DNA from: Paludibacteraceae bacterium
GTDB taxonomy: Bacteria; Bacteroidota; Bacteroidia; Bacteroidales; Paludibacteraceae
NCBI GenBank assembly: GCA_031292565.1
Contig: JARLGW010000012.1
Location: 372,001-436,000, forward strand
Length of the DNA: 64,000 nt
Direction: 5' to 3'
A program made the position numbers and the translations under genes. Position 1 is the stretch's first letter. Each line of letters opens with the position of its first letter. Of the stretch, positions 19,688-30,096 are shown piece after piece. Under the pieces are notes generated by a model. The model saw only the letters and a list, made by a program, of their open reading frames with translations. It was not told where the DNA came from and did not search any database.

Positions 19688-21124
19688 CTACATGATAGGG
19701 CTGAAAAGCCTTGACAGTGATTCTTTTACCCGCTGAATTTTAGGTCGTTTCATCCATTCCTCTTTTGTTACTTCGATAGAATGCTCCAAGTCGTTCATAA
19801 ATAGCTCTTTAAGCTTTTGAGCAGTTTCCTTTTCATAAATAAAGGCATTGATCTCAAAGTTTTGCTCGTAGCTCCTAAAGTCCATGTTGGCCGTACCTAT
19901 GGTGGAAATCATGTCGTCAACAACGATGGCTTTGCTGTGCAAAAATCCGTTCAAGTACCAATACACCCTTGCCCCGGCATTGAGCATGGTTTCAATGTAC
20001 GAACAGTTACTGGCTCGTGCCATAGAGGTGTCCGATCGGGTAGGGATGAGCAGTCGCACATCTACCCCTCTCATGGCAGCCGTTTGAATAGCCGAAAGAA
20101 TTTCGTCGGGAGGCATAAAGTAAGGCGTGTGTATATACACGTAATCTTGAGCAGTAGTCAGCGCGTAGTAAATACCGTGCATGATGCTTTGGAATTTTGT
20201 ATCCGGGCCACTGTCCACAATTTGAACCAGGTTTTTACCAAAAACCTCTTGTTTGGGGAAATATTTCTTTTTGGTAAGCATCACCCTATCTACGAAGTAC
20301 CAGTCGTTCAAGAACGCTTCCTGCAAGCCATACACGGTGCTTCCTTCAAAACGCACCATCGTGTCGCGCCAAAGCCCCAGGCTATCGCCGGTAAAGTAGC
20401 GGTTGGCCATGTTTACACCACCCGTGTATCCCACTTTGCCGTCCACCACCACTATTTTACGGTGGTTGCGGTAATTAATTTTGCTCAACACAAAGGGAAA
20501 TTTGGGCGGGAAAAAAGCATGAAAGTGGATGCCCGCTTCTTTCATGGATAAGAAGAATTTCTTTGTCAGGTCGAAGCATCCCCAGTAATCATAAATCACC
20601 CTCACCTGCACGCCGTGCGATGCCTTTTCAATTAATAGTTCGCGCAGTCGGTTGCCTATTTGGTCGTTTGCAATAATGTAAAACTCGATATGAATATGAT
20701 CTTTAGCTTTGGCTAGATCTGCAAAAATATTTTCAAAAGTTTCCTGAGGGTCGGCATAAATATCAATCTTGCTGTTGGCGTAAGCAATCGATTCGTTTTC
20801 GTTTTGGAATAGGCGTATCAGGTTGCTAATGTTGGTAGAGGTTTCCGATTTGTTGAGCAACTCAAGCTGCTGCAAGTCCTTGTATCTCGATTCCTGCTTA
20901 CGGATGCTAAGGGCATTAATCTTTTTCCGTTGTCTTAAATTTTGTCCGAAAATGAAATAGAAAAAAAGGCCGAGTACGGGTAAAAAAACGAGCACAATGA
21001 CCCACGATATAGACCGAATGGGATTCCGATTCTCCATTATCAATACGGTAATCGTAGATATCCAGGTGTATAAATAAAACACCAAGAGTAAAATAACCAC
21101 TATGTTACCTAGTACAAAATCCAT
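19688..21124 (-). CDS. cls: Cardiolipin synthase (phospholipase D family)
   Basis: Two HKD motifs (HRKIVVVDGKVGYTGGVN and HSKAIVVDDMISTIGTANMD). Confidence 0.94.
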   Translation of the reverse strand: MDFVLGNIVVILLLVFYLYTWISTITVLIMENRNPIRSISWVIVLVFLPVLGLFFYFIFGQNLRQRKKINALSIRKQESRYKDLQQLELLNKSETSTNISNLIRLFQNENESIAYANSKIDIYADPQETFENIFADLAKAKDHIHIEFYIIANDQIGNRLRELLIEKASHGVQVRVIYDYWGCFDLTKKFFLSMKEAGIHFHAFFPPKFPFVLSKINYRNHRKIVVVDGKVGYTGGVNMANRYFTGDSLGLWRDTMVRFEGSTVYGLQEAFLNDWYFVDRVMLTKKKYFPKQEVFGKNLVQIVDSGPDTKFQSIMHGIYYALTTAQDYVYIHTPYFMPPDEILSAIQTAAMRGVDVRLLIPTRSDTSMARASNCSYIETMLNAGARVYWYLNGFLHSKAIVVDDMISTIGTANMDFRSYEQNFEINAFIYEKETAQKLKELFMNDLEHSIEVTKEEWMKRPKIQRVKESLSRLFSPIM

Positions 21125-21139
21125 TGTGAAACCCCGTTT

Positions 21140-22192
21140 TTAAATTAATTCGTAATGAGCATAATTCAACACTTTATTTTGCCCGAAAGATTGCTCTTTT
21201 TTTAGAAATTTGGCAGGCATCTCTGGCGCAACAATTCCATTGCCTAATGTAATAGGCGCAATTTCAATAGTTGCCTCATCCCAAAGATCTTGATTAATAA
21301 AGCTCTGCAATAGTTTGGTGCCGCCTTCCACGATGAGCGAATTGATGTTGCGCAAGTACAATTCGTGTAGAAGCTGCGGAAGCACGTCTTTTGAAAAATC
21401 TAAACAGACAAATGTAACAAAAGGTTTGTTTTCTTTGCTTTTTTCAGTGAAAATTAATGTCTCGGCATGCCCGTCAAAAATCTTGTAGTCGTCCGTAATC
21501 TTGCCTTCGCGGTCGATGGCAATTCTCACCGGGTTTTTACCCGGCCACAAGCGGGCGGTAAGTTGTGGGTTGTCCATCAAAACCGTGGTGGTACCCACCA
21601 AAATAGCCGCCTCTTCGGTGCGCATTTTATGGTTTAGCTTTTGCGTTTCGGGGGTGGAGAATAGAACCGGAGGGGTGGTTCTCTCCGTTCGCAACCCGTC
21701 CACAAACCCGTCGGCCGATTGCGCCCATTTCAGCATAATAAAAGGCCGTTTCTTCTCGTGAAAGGTAAAGAAGCGTTTATTTAAAATCCGTCCTTCGTTT
21801 TTCAGCACATTCAAAGTTACATCAATGCCGGCATCCTGCATCATTTTAATGCCTCGGCCTGATACTTTAGGAAACGGATCGACATTGGCTATTACCACCC
21901 GTGGAATTTTTTTCTCGATAATCAATGCTGCACAGGGCGGCGTTTTGCCATAGTGGGAGCAAGGCTCCAGGTTCACGTACAGTGTGGATTGCGGCAGCAG
22001 CGATTGGTCTTTCACCGAATGGATGGCGTTAGGCTCCGCGTGAGGCTCGCCGTATCGTTGGTGGTAGCCTTCGCCTATAATTTGCCCGTTGTGCACGATG
22101 GTGGCTCCCACCATGGGGTTGGGGGCGGTGCTGCCCAAGCCCTGCTCTGCCAGCTTGAGGCAATGATGCATATATTTTTCGTCAGTAGTCAT
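21140..22192 (-). CDS. ribD: Bifunctional diaminohydroxyphosphoribosylaminopyrimidine deaminase / 5-amino-6-(5-phosphoribosylamino)uracil reductase
   Basis: HAEPNAIHSV...LEPCSHYGKTPPCAALI deaminase motif plus reductase domain. Confidence 0.95.
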   Translation of the reverse strand: MTTDEKYMHHCLKLAEQGLGSTAPNPMVGATIVHNGQIIGEGYHQRYGEPHAEPNAIHSVKDQSLLPQSTLYVNLEPCSHYGKTPPCAALIIEKKIPRVVIANVDPFPKVSGRGIKMMQDAGIDVTLNVLKNEGRILNKRFFTFHEKKRPFIMLKWAQSADGFVDGLRTERTTPPVLFSTPETQKLNHKMRTEEAAILVGTTTVLMDNPQLTARLWPGKNPVRIAIDREGKITDDYKIFDGHAETLIFTEKSKENKPFVTFVCLDFSKDVLPQLLHELYLRNINSLIVEGGTKLLQSFINQDLWDEATIEIAPITLGNGIVAPEMPAKFLKKEQSFGQNKVLNYAHYELI

Positions 22193-22268
22193 TTTTTAGA
22201 ATAGAAGGAGTTGAAGATAAAAATTTATCTTTGTAATCAAAAAAAACAATCAAAATTACCACAACGGT

Positions 22269-23114
22269 TTGGATACATTTCGTCAATATATAAACGAGGA
22301 GCTGAAAAATATATATTCGGAACAGGAAATTCGAGGATTTTATTTCCTTGTTATGGAATTTCTCACCGGTCAGTCTCGTGTGCATATTCTTGCTAACAAA
22401 AATAACCATTTATCCGAGACTCAAATCAACGATTTTGAAATAATTGTGTCGCGTCTGAAAAAACAGGAGCCGCTACAATATATTTTGGGTGAAGAAGTTT
22501 TTTGCGGGCTGAGGTTTAACGTGAACTCTGATGTGCTTATTCCCCGCCCCGAAACCGAGGAACTGGTGTTGTGGATCACGGAAGAATATAAAGATAGAGC
22601 CGGCCTTTCGGTGCTTGATATAGGAACCGGGAGCGGGTGCATCGCTCTAAGTTTGGCGAAAAAAATGGCCGATGCAGATGTGCGTGCCTACGATGTTTCG
22701 GCTCAAGCCCTAGATGTGGCTCGTGAGAATGGGAAACTGAATGGGGTGGAGATAAGTTTTGAACAGATAGACGTGCTTTCGGCCGATTTTTTAGCAATAG
22801 AGGGGCTGAACCTTGATATTATAGTGAGCAACCCTCCTTACGTGTGCGAACGCGAAAAGGCGCAGATGGAACAGAATGTACTTGGTTACGAACCGCCCGT
22901 GGCGTTGTTTGTGCCGGATAATGACCCGCTGGTTTTTTATCGTAGAATAGCTCTTTTTGCCCAAAAGAATTTGAGCGGAAACGGGGCGTTGTTTTTTGAA
23001 ATCAATCAAGCTTACGGGAAGGAAATGATAGCCATGCTCACGGAGCTTGGTTTCGCGGAGGTAACACTGCGCCAAGATATTTTTGGCAACGACCGGATGA
23101 TAAAAGCCATATAA
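22269..23114 (+). CDS. prmC: Peptide chain release factor N5-glutamine methyltransferase
   Basis: VLDIGTGSGCIALSLA and VSNPPYV motifs; apparent TTG start. Confidence 0.93.
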   Translation: MDTFRQYINEELKNIYSEQEIRGFYFLVMEFLTGQSRVHILANKNNHLSETQINDFEIIVSRLKKQEPLQYILGEEVFCGLRFNVNSDVLIPRPETEELVLWITEEYKDRAGLSVLDIGTGSGCIALSLAKKMADADVRAYDVSAQALDVARENGKLNGVEISFEQIDVLSADFLAIEGLNLDIIVSNPPYVCEREKAQMEQNVLGYEPPVALFVPDNDPLVFYRRIALFAQKNLSGNGALFFEINQAYGKEMIAMLTELGFAEVTLRQDIFGNDRMIKAI

Positions 23115-23116
23115 AC

Positions 23117-23581
23117 ATGGATAAGCATATTACATACGAACAGGGTTTGCACCGCACGGCTGCATTGTGTACCGCTTCGGAGAAATGCACGGCAGACATC
23201 CGCCAGAAGTTGCAGGATTGGGGTGCCGATGAGGCCGATACTGCCCGAATAATAGCCTATTTGATAAAGGAAAAGTTCCTGGACGATACCCGCTTTTGCC
23301 GGGCTTTCGTAAAGGATAAACTTCGTTTCAACAAGTGGGGGAAAATAAAGATAGCCTTTGCCTTGAAGCAAAAAAATATTGATGCTGCCATCGTGTCCGA
23401 TGCTTTTGATGGTATTGACGAGGACGATTACCTTGATGTTTTGAAAGAACTACTCACTGCCAAACAACGTGGACTGAAATATAAAGATGACTACGACCGC
23501 AAAGGTAAGCTGTATCGGTTTGCCCTAGGGCGTGGCTTTGAAATGGACGCGGTGAATAAGGTGTGGAAGATGCTTGTTTAA
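23117..23581 (+). CDS. recX: Regulatory protein RecX
   Basis: RTAALCTASEKCTADIRQKLQDWG...FLDDTRFCRAFVKDKLRFNKWGKIKIAFALKQK. Confidence 0.9.
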   Translation: MDKHITYEQGLHRTAALCTASEKCTADIRQKLQDWGADEADTARIIAYLIKEKFLDDTRFCRAFVKDKLRFNKWGKIKIAFALKQKNIDAAIVSDAFDGIDEDDYLDVLKELLTAKQRGLKYKDDYDRKGKLYRFALGRGFEMDAVNKVWKMLV

Positions 23582-23820
23582 CGTGAGTTCGATATAAGAT
23601 AAAATGGCATGAGTTTAACATACAGATAATTATTCTCCAGGGGAGATTAATTTCAATAGAAAAGATGCTTATATAACGAACCTATTCCCCATCGTGGATG
23701 AATATCTTTATCCCCGATGGGGAATAGGGCTATTTTCGTATAGCTTTTCTATTAAAATTTATTGCCTACGGCAAATTTCAATATTCTAAAGACAGTCTTA
23801 TTATATCGAACTCATGTTAA
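23578..23820. repeat. Transposase-free imperfect inverted-repeat element (MITE-like)
   Basis: TTAACGTGAGTTCGATATAAGA (23578-23599) pairs with TCTTATTATATCGAACTCATGTTAA (23796-23820); inner perfect 14-bp stem CCTATTCCCCATCG (23681-23694) / CGATGGGGAATAGG (23715-23728). Confidence 0.7.
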
Positions 23821-23822
23821 TT

Positions 23823-23864
23823 AAAAAAGGAAGCCTTCATTTAAAAATGAAGGCTTCCTTTTTT
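23823..23864. terminator. Bidirectional intrinsic-type terminator downstream of ackA
   Basis: AAAAAAGGAAGCCTTCATTTAAAAATGAAGGCTTCCTTTTTT near-perfect palindrome with A/T tracts. Confidence 0.85.
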
Positions 23865-23899
23865 AAGAATATGTTTTATCGCTTCAAGAAGCGATTGTC

Positions 23900-25099
23900 T
23901 TATTTAGATACGATTTCCAAGGTATCGGATGCAATGGTCAATTCTTCGTCGGTAGGAATTACTACTACACGCACTTTGGAATTTTTGGTAGAGATTTCTA
24001 CTTCTTTTCCTCGCGATTTGGAATTGAGTGCTTCATCAATTTCTATGCCTAGGTAAGTTAACCCTTTGCATACTTCGCGGCGTACGTTGGTGTCGTTTTC
24101 ACCAATACCACCTGTAAATACAAGTACATCAACACCATTCAATGCGGCAGCATACGATCCGATGTATTTTTTTACTTGGTAGTTGAACATTTCAACTGAC
24201 AATTCGGCTCTTTGGTTTCCTGCTTCAATAGCGGCTTCCAAGTCGCGCATATCGCTTGATACGCCCGATATACCTAGCAATCCGCTTTCTTTGTTTACCA
24301 AATTAGCAAATGCTTTGGTTCCCATTTTTTCCTTATCCATAAGGAATGTAACCACACCCAAATCCAAATTACCGGCACGAGTACCCATCATCAAGCCTTC
24401 CACGGGAGTCATACCCATAGAGGTGTCGATAGACTTACCGTTTTCGATAGCGGTGATAGAACCACCGTTTCCAATGTGCGCGGTAATCATTTTTGTTTTG
24501 TTGTTGTCAACGCCTAAAAATTCAGCGGCACGTTTGGACACGTAGCGATGACTTGTTCCGTGGAAGCCGTAACGACGGATGCCGTATTTTTCATATAACT
24601 CGTAAGGGAGCGCGTACATGTAAGCATATTGAGGCATCGTTTGGTGGAACGCTGTATCAAACACACCTACTTGTGGTACTTTAGGTAAAATCTTGCTTAT
24701 CGCGTCGATACCCTTCAGGTTGGCAGGGTTGTGTAGCGGAGCAATGTCGATACACTCTACAATCATGTCAATTACTTCTTTGTTAATCAACACAGAGCTG
24801 TTGAATTTTTCTCCACCATGCACCACGCGGTGACCCACGGCGTTGATCTCGTCCAACGATTTGATGCAGCCATATTTGGCATCTGTCAAAGTGCTAAGTA
24901 TAAATTCAATACCCACGGTATGTTCAGGTATATCTTTGTCTAATTGAACTTTTTCTCCATTAGGCATTGTGAATTTTAAGAAAGAACCTTTCAACCCCAC
25001 TTTTTCAATTCCACCTTGAGCCATCACCTCTTTGCTAGTCATATCAAACAACTTGTATTTGATAGAAGAGCTTCCACAATTTAATACTAAAATTTTCAT
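23900..25099 (-). CDS. ackA: Acetate kinase
   Basis: 399 aa; LVLNCGSSSIKYKLFD, RYGFHGTSHRYVS, GTRAGNLDLGV. Confidence 0.97.
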   Translation of the reverse strand: MKILVLNCGSSSIKYKLFDMTSKEVMAQGGIEKVGLKGSFLKFTMPNGEKVQLDKDIPEHTVGIEFILSTLTDAKYGCIKSLDEINAVGHRVVHGGEKFNSSVLINKEVIDMIVECIDIAPLHNPANLKGIDAISKILPKVPQVGVFDTAFHQTMPQYAYMYALPYELYEKYGIRRYGFHGTSHRYVSKRAAEFLGVDNNKTKMITAHIGNGGSITAIENGKSIDTSMGMTPVEGLMMGTRAGNLDLGVVTFLMDKEKMGTKAFANLVNKESGLLGISGVSSDMRDLEAAIEAGNQRAELSVEMFNYQVKKYIGSYAAALNGVDVLVFTGGIGENDTNVRREVCKGLTYLGIEIDEALNSKSRGKEVEISTKNSKVRVVVIPTDEELTIASDTLEIVSK

Positions 25100-25136
25100 C
25101 TTGGTTTGTTGGTTATTTTTTCAAAATTATTGATTA

Positions 25137-26144
25137 TTATTTTTTAGCACCAATTGCTTGATTTGCCGTGATAGCAATTAATTTTACGATGTCGTCAACC
25201 GAACAACCGCGAGAAAGGTCGTTAATTGGTGCAGCCATACCTTGTAAAATAGGGCCTACTGCTTCAGCTTTAGCAAAACGTTGTACTAATTTGTACCCGA
25301 TGTTTCCGGCTTGCAAGTCGGGGAATACCAATACATTGGCATGTCCAGCAATAGCACTACCCGGAGCTTTGCTTTGACCCACGGCAGGAACCAAGGCTGC
25401 ATCAGCTTGTAGTTCGCCGTCGATTTGCATATCAGGAGCCATTTCTTTGGCTAATTTGGTAGCTTCCACTACTTTGTCAACAAATTCGTGGCTAGCCGAA
25501 CCTTTAGATGAGAAGCTCAACATGGCGATACGAGGTTCAAAGCCTGCAATGCTGCGAGTGGTTTGGCCTGTACATACTGCTATTTGAGCCAATTCGGCTG
25601 CTGTAGGGTTAGGCGAAACGGCACAGTCGGCAAACACCAATAATCCGTTTTCACCATATTCTGGAGTGTTGGTAAACATTAAGAATGCACCCGAAACCAC
25701 GCTGATACCGGGAAGGGTTTTCACGATTTGAAATGCAGGACGAAGCACATTGCCTGTTGCATTCATAGCTCCGGCCACTTCGCCGTCGGCATCACCGTTT
25801 TTAATTAACAAGCAACCAAGATACAATGGGTTTTGAGCCAATTTGGTAGCTTCTTCAATTGTCATGCCTTTGCTTTTGCGTAAATCGAAAAGCAAGTTGG
25901 TGTAGGTTGACATTTTAGCATCCGTTGCCGGGTCAAGTATTTGAGCCTTTGCAATGTTTTTCAATCCAAAAGAAGCAGCTTTTGCTTCAATTTCAGCCTT
26001 ATGGCCAATTAAAATAACGTTTGCAATACCTTCAGCCAACACAATGTCGGCAGCTTTCAATGTTCTTTCTTCCAAACCTTCGGGAAGCACAATCCGTTGC
26101 AGATTACCTTTTGCTTTGGCAATCATTCCTGCTAATAAATCCAT
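25137..26144 (-). CDS. pta: Phosphate acetyltransferase
   Basis: 335 aa; VLPEGLEERTLKAADIVL, DGELQADAALVP; next to ackA. Confidence 0.96.
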   Translation of the reverse strand: MDLLAGMIAKAKGNLQRIVLPEGLEERTLKAADIVLAEGIANVILIGHKAEIEAKAASFGLKNIAKAQILDPATDAKMSTYTNLLFDLRKSKGMTIEEATKLAQNPLYLGCLLIKNGDADGEVAGAMNATGNVLRPAFQIVKTLPGISVVSGAFLMFTNTPEYGENGLLVFADCAVSPNPTAAELAQIAVCTGQTTRSIAGFEPRIAMLSFSSKGSASHEFVDKVVEATKLAKEMAPDMQIDGELQADAALVPAVGQSKAPGSAIAGHANVLVFPDLQAGNIGYKLVQRFAKAEAVGPILQGMAAPINDLSRGCSVDDIVKLIAITANQAIGAKK

Positions 26145-26476
26145 ATTGAAAAATTTTATTTAGTTGATAGTATAAATTCTCAATAAAAACACATCAAGTT
26201 GTCATCTTCAGATTACAATTTGATTCTGAAGATGGTATCTGTGAGTTACAAAAGCACAAGAGGCGCAAATGTACAAAATAGCTGTGTTAAAATGCACATA
26301 AAAAGGCATAAATATCTTCTTTTTTCTTGAAAATCAAAAAACAGGATGGATTTATTCTCTTTTTAATTGCTTTATAGTGTAATTGTATATTTCCAAAAAA
26401 AGCTTATGGGAGTTTAACACCATTTTTTGTAACGGTTTAATTATATTTGCAGTGTAAAATCAAAAAACATTAAATT

Positions 26477-27253
26477 ATGCAAATAGCAATTATTGGTGCC
26501 GGCAACATTGGTGGTGCCGTGGCAAGTGGTTTGCTTCGAAGCAAATCAATAGGACCGAGCGATTTATTGGTGGCCGACATTGAGCAATCAAACCTGGACG
26601 CGATAAAAAAAATAGATAGTAAAGTAACTGTTTCAAACAAAAATAAAGAAGTTGCGGCAAAAGCCGATATTATTATTTTGGCCGTGAAACCCTGGTTGGT
26701 TCAACCCGTTTTGTCCGATTTATCAGGTGTCATCAGCCCGGATAAAGTATTGGTTTGCATTGCAGCCGGTATTGATTTTGAATTTCTTTCACATATTATT
26801 GATGGCCAAATATCCATGTTCAGGGTGATGCCCAACACGGCCATTTCGTTAAACGAAAGCATGACCTTAATTTCATCGCAAAACGCTACCAAGGCACAGG
26901 AAGAATATGTATTAAACCTGTTTGCTCAATTAGGAAAATCGGTGTTGATACCCGAAAGCATGATGGGGCCAGCCACTTCAGTAGCATCCTGTGGTATAGC
27001 TTACGCCTTGCGCTATTTGCGTGCAGCCGTGGAAGGTGCCGTAGAGCTTGGGTTTAGAGCCGATGTGGCCACCGAAATTGTAGCCCAAACCATGAAAGGT
27101 GCGGTAGAGTTGGTGCTTCAAAACGGATCGCACCCCGAAGTGGAAATAGATAAGGTTACCACCCCGGGTGGTTGGACTATTAAAGGGCTTAACGAAATGG
27201 AGGCTCACGGATTTACAAATGCAGTAATTAAAGGATTGAAAGCCAATAATTAA
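26477..27253 (+). CDS. proC: Pyrroline-5-carboxylate reductase
   Basis: 258 aa; GAGNIGGAVASGLL, VMPNTAISL, TTPGGWTIKGLNEMEAHGF. Confidence 0.94.
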   Translation: MQIAIIGAGNIGGAVASGLLRSKSIGPSDLLVADIEQSNLDAIKKIDSKVTVSNKNKEVAAKADIIILAVKPWLVQPVLSDLSGVISPDKVLVCIAAGIDFEFLSHIIDGQISMFRVMPNTAISLNESMTLISSQNATKAQEEYVLNLFAQLGKSVLIPESMMGPATSVASCGIAYALRYLRAAVEGAVELGFRADVATEIVAQTMKGAVELVLQNGSHPEVEIDKVTTPGGWTIKGLNEMEAHGFTNAVIKGLKANN

Positions 27254-27257
27254 AAAT

Positions 27258-27812
27258 ATGGACGATCAAATAAAACAAATTGCAGAACGACTGAAAGGCT
27301 TGCGCGACGCATTGGATTTATCCGTGCAAGATATGGCCAAGCAGTTCGACATTCCCGTGTCGGAATATGAGCAATATGAAAGTGGAAATTCTGATATTCC
27401 CATGAGTTTTTTATGTGCGCTCGCCAAACAATACAATATAGAGTTAACCTCTTTAATTTCGGGAGGAGATCCTCACATGTCTTCTTATTTTGTTACCAGA
27501 AAAGGAAAAGGCATTTCGGTGGAGCGGGTGAAGGAATATAAATATCAGGCCTTGGCCAGTGGATTTAAAAATTCAAAAGCGGAACCTTTTTTGGTTACCG
27601 TGGAGCCAAAGCCGGAGCCTTTCAGCATGCACCTCAACACGCATCCTACACAAGAATTCAATTTGGTGCTGTCGGGCAGACTGATGCTCCATTTTGCCGG
27701 AAAAGAATTGATTCTGGAGACGGGCGACAGCATTTATTTTGATGCCCGGAAACCTCATGGAATGAAAGCGTTGGATGGAAAGCCCGTTCAATTTTTAGCA
27801 ATTATCTTGTAA
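27258..27812 (+). CDS. XRE-family HTH / cupin domain regulator
   Basis: N-terminal HTH (LRDALDLSVQDMAKQFDIPVSEYEQYESGNSDIP) and C-terminal cupin (HPTQEFNLVLSGRLMLHFAGKELILETGDSIYFDARKPHGM). Confidence 0.92.
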   Translation: MDDQIKQIAERLKGLRDALDLSVQDMAKQFDIPVSEYEQYESGNSDIPMSFLCALAKQYNIELTSLISGGDPHMSSYFVTRKGKGISVERVKEYKYQALASGFKNSKAEPFLVTVEPKPEPFSMHLNTHPTQEFNLVLSGRLMLHFAGKELILETGDSIYFDARKPHGMKALDGKPVQFLAIIL

Positions 27813-27821
27813 CATAGACCT

Positions 27822-29474
27822 ATGGTAGAAAAATATTTAAGAAAAACACATTTTGATTCTTACGAAGATTTCAAAAATAACTATCAAGTTAACGTTCCTG
27901 AAAATTTCAATTTTGCATACGATGTTGTAGATGATTGGGCTCAAAAAGAACCTAATAAAAGAGCCCTTTGCTGGACAAACGATAAAGGCGAGCATATTGA
28001 TTTTTCTTTTGCCGATATAAAAAAATATAGTGATCAAACAGCTTCTTATTTCCAATCATTAGGCATTGGCAAAGGCGACATGGTGATGCTTATTTTGAAG
28101 CGGAGATACGAATTTTGGTTTTCCATCATCGCTTTGCACAAAATAGGTGCGGTGGCTATCCCTGCAACCAATTTGCTTACCGAGAAAGATATTATTTACC
28201 GATGCAATGCCGCTACTATTAAAGCCATTGTGGCAGTGGGCGAACAGGTAGTGATAGACCACGTGAATAAAGCTCTGCCCGATAGCCCTTCGGTAAAAAA
28301 TGTTATTTCGGTAGGTGAAATTGTTCCCGAAAGCTGGGGCGACTTTCACGCAGGCATTAAGGCCGCCAAACCATTTGTTCGACCTGAAAACGTGAACACG
28401 AACGACGACATTTCGTTGCTCTATTTTACTTCCGGTACCACGGGCAACCCCAAGATGGTGATACATGATTACAACTACCCGTTGGGGCATATCGTTACAG
28501 GCAGCTACTGGCACAACCTACATGAAGACAGCTTGCACCTTACCGTGGCCGATACCGGATGGGGAAAAGCCGTGTGGGGAAAACTATACGGGCAATGGAT
28601 AGCCGGAGCTAGCGTGTTTGTGTACGACCACGAAAAATTTACGCCGGCTGATATGTTGCTCATGATAGAGAGATACAAAATCACTTCATTTTGTGCACCA
28701 CCCACCGTTTTCCGTTTTATGATTCGAGAGGATTTAACTCAATATGATCTTTCATCGTTGAAATACTGTACCATTGCCGGGGAGGCATTAAACCCTTCGG
28801 TGTACAAGCAATTTTATGAGTTGACGGGCATTAAGCTGCGTGAAGGTTTCGGACAAACCGAAACCACGCTTACCGTGCTTACCACTCCGTGGATAGAACC
28901 CAAACCTGGTTCAATGGGTATCCCCAGTCCGCAATACGATGTAGATCTGCTTCGTGCCGATGGCACTCCGGCTGAGGATGGCGAACATGGCGAAATTGTG
29001 GTGCGTACGGATAAAGGGAAGCCCCTTGGTTTGTTTATGGGCTATTATCGAGATGAGGAGCTAACAAAGACTGCATACCATGATAATATATATTACACGG
29101 GCGATGTGGCTTGGCGTGATGAGGACGGGTACTATTGGTTTGTAGGCAGAAACGACGATGTAATAAAAAGTTCAGGCTATCGTATCGGCCCGTTTGAAGT
29201 GGAAAGTGCTTTGATGACGCATCCTGCTGTGGTAGAATGTGCAATTACCGGGGTACCCGACGAAATCCGTGGGCAGGTGGTAAAAGCAACCATCGTGCTA
29301 TCAAAAGAATACAAGGATAAAGCCGGTGATGACCTGAAAAAAGAAATTCAGAACTTTGTAAAAAAGGTAACTGCACCTTATAAATACCCTCGTGTGATAG
29401 ATTTTGTAGAAGAATTGCCTAAAACAATTAGTGGCAAAATACGTCGGGTAGAAATCCGGGAAAAAGACAACTAA
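27822..29474 (+). CDS. AMP-dependent acyl-CoA synthetase
   Basis: [87 protein letters not shown]. Confidence 0.95.
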   Translation: MVEKYLRKTHFDSYEDFKNNYQVNVPENFNFAYDVVDDWAQKEPNKRALCWTNDKGEHIDFSFADIKKYSDQTASYFQSLGIGKGDMVMLILKRRYEFWFSIIALHKIGAVAIPATNLLTEKDIIYRCNAATIKAIVAVGEQVVIDHVNKALPDSPSVKNVISVGEIVPESWGDFHAGIKAAKPFVRPENVNTNDDISLLYFTSGTTGNPKMVIHDYNYPLGHIVTGSYWHNLHEDSLHLTVADTGWGKAVWGKLYGQWIAGASVFVYDHEKFTPADMLLMIERYKITSFCAPPTVFRFMIREDLTQYDLSSLKYCTIAGEALNPSVYKQFYELTGIKLREGFGQTETTLTVLTTPWIEPKPGSMGIPSPQYDVDLLRADGTPAEDGEHGEIVVRTDKGKPLGLFMGYYRDEELTKTAYHDNIYYTGDVAWRDEDGYYWFVGRNDDVIKSSGYRIGPFEVESALMTHPAVVECAITGVPDEIRGQVVKATIVLSKEYKDKAGDDLKKEIQNFVKKVTAPYKYPRVIDFVEELPKTISGKIRRVEIREKDN

Positions 29475-29584
29475 CCTCGTAGTGAATTTCTTTGTTTGAG
29501 AACTTATATTTTAATATAAATATCACCCTTTCGGGTGACAGGGTATCTCATTTATATTAAATATTTTTGTATTATCCATCAATA

Positions 29585-29607
29585 AAAGCCTTTCAGAGAA
29601 AGGCTTT
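29585..29607 (+). terminator. Terminator-like hairpin after acyl-CoA synthetase
   Basis: AAAGCCTTTC AGA GAAAGGCTTT perfect 10-bp stem. Confidence 0.6.
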
Positions 29608-29641
29608 ATTATATTTGTCTTTTTATTAAAAAATTAAAGGA

Positions 29642-30085
29642 ATGAAAAGGAAATTACTTCTCTTAGTGCAAATGTTGTTCTTTGTTTACTTTGCTTATGG
29701 GCAAAGCTTGAGTCACCAAGCAATATCTTCGTCCGGCAACAGTAGCTCAACTTTATCCTGGACAGTTGGTCAAATAGCTGGAGAAACTTTAACCGCTGGT
29801 AGCAATACCCTCATGCAAGGTTTTCAACAAGCTACTTATGTTATTTCATCTAATGTTGAAAACACAAAACAAACCGTTAATTTTTATCCTAATCCCACAC
29901 ATGGTTTAATTAAGATTCATTCAAACGATAATTCTTCACAATCAATAGAAGTGTATGATTTGTCGGGCAAGTTATTGGATAAAAGAACAGTGAAAGGAGA
30001 AACCCAACTTGATTTAAGGGGTTATAATATGTCAGTTTTTATCATTAAAATAGGCACGGAAACATTTAAAGTAATCAAACAATAA
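29642..30085 (+). CDS. Small secreted protein with T9SS type A C-terminal sorting domain
   Basis: Signal peptide; C-terminus NFYPNPTHGLIKIHSN...IEVYDLSGKLLDKRTVKGETQLDLRGYNMSVFIIKIGTETFKVIKQ. Confidence 0.88.
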   Translation: MKRKLLLLVQMLFFVYFAYGQSLSHQAISSSGNSSSTLSWTVGQIAGETLTAGSNTLMQGFQQATYVISSNVENTKQTVNFYPNPTHGLIKIHSNDNSSQSIEVYDLSGKLLDKRTVKGETQLDLRGYNMSVFIIKIGTETFKVIKQ

Positions 30086-30096
30086 ATTTTATTTAT

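Noticed and set aside
19817-20551. 244-aa plus-strand ORF opposite cls
   Set aside because: Shadow ORF fully antisense to a well-supported cardiolipin synthase; composition (His/Val rich) typical of antisense frames.
28059-28514. 151-aa minus-strand ORF inside the acyl-CoA synthetase gene
   Set aside because: Shadow ORF on the opposite strand of a strong AMP-binding domain gene.
29523-29538. TCACCC-TTTC-GGGTGA hairpin as terminator
   Set aside because: Only 6 bp and no T-tract; the nearby 29585-29607 hairpin is a better candidate.
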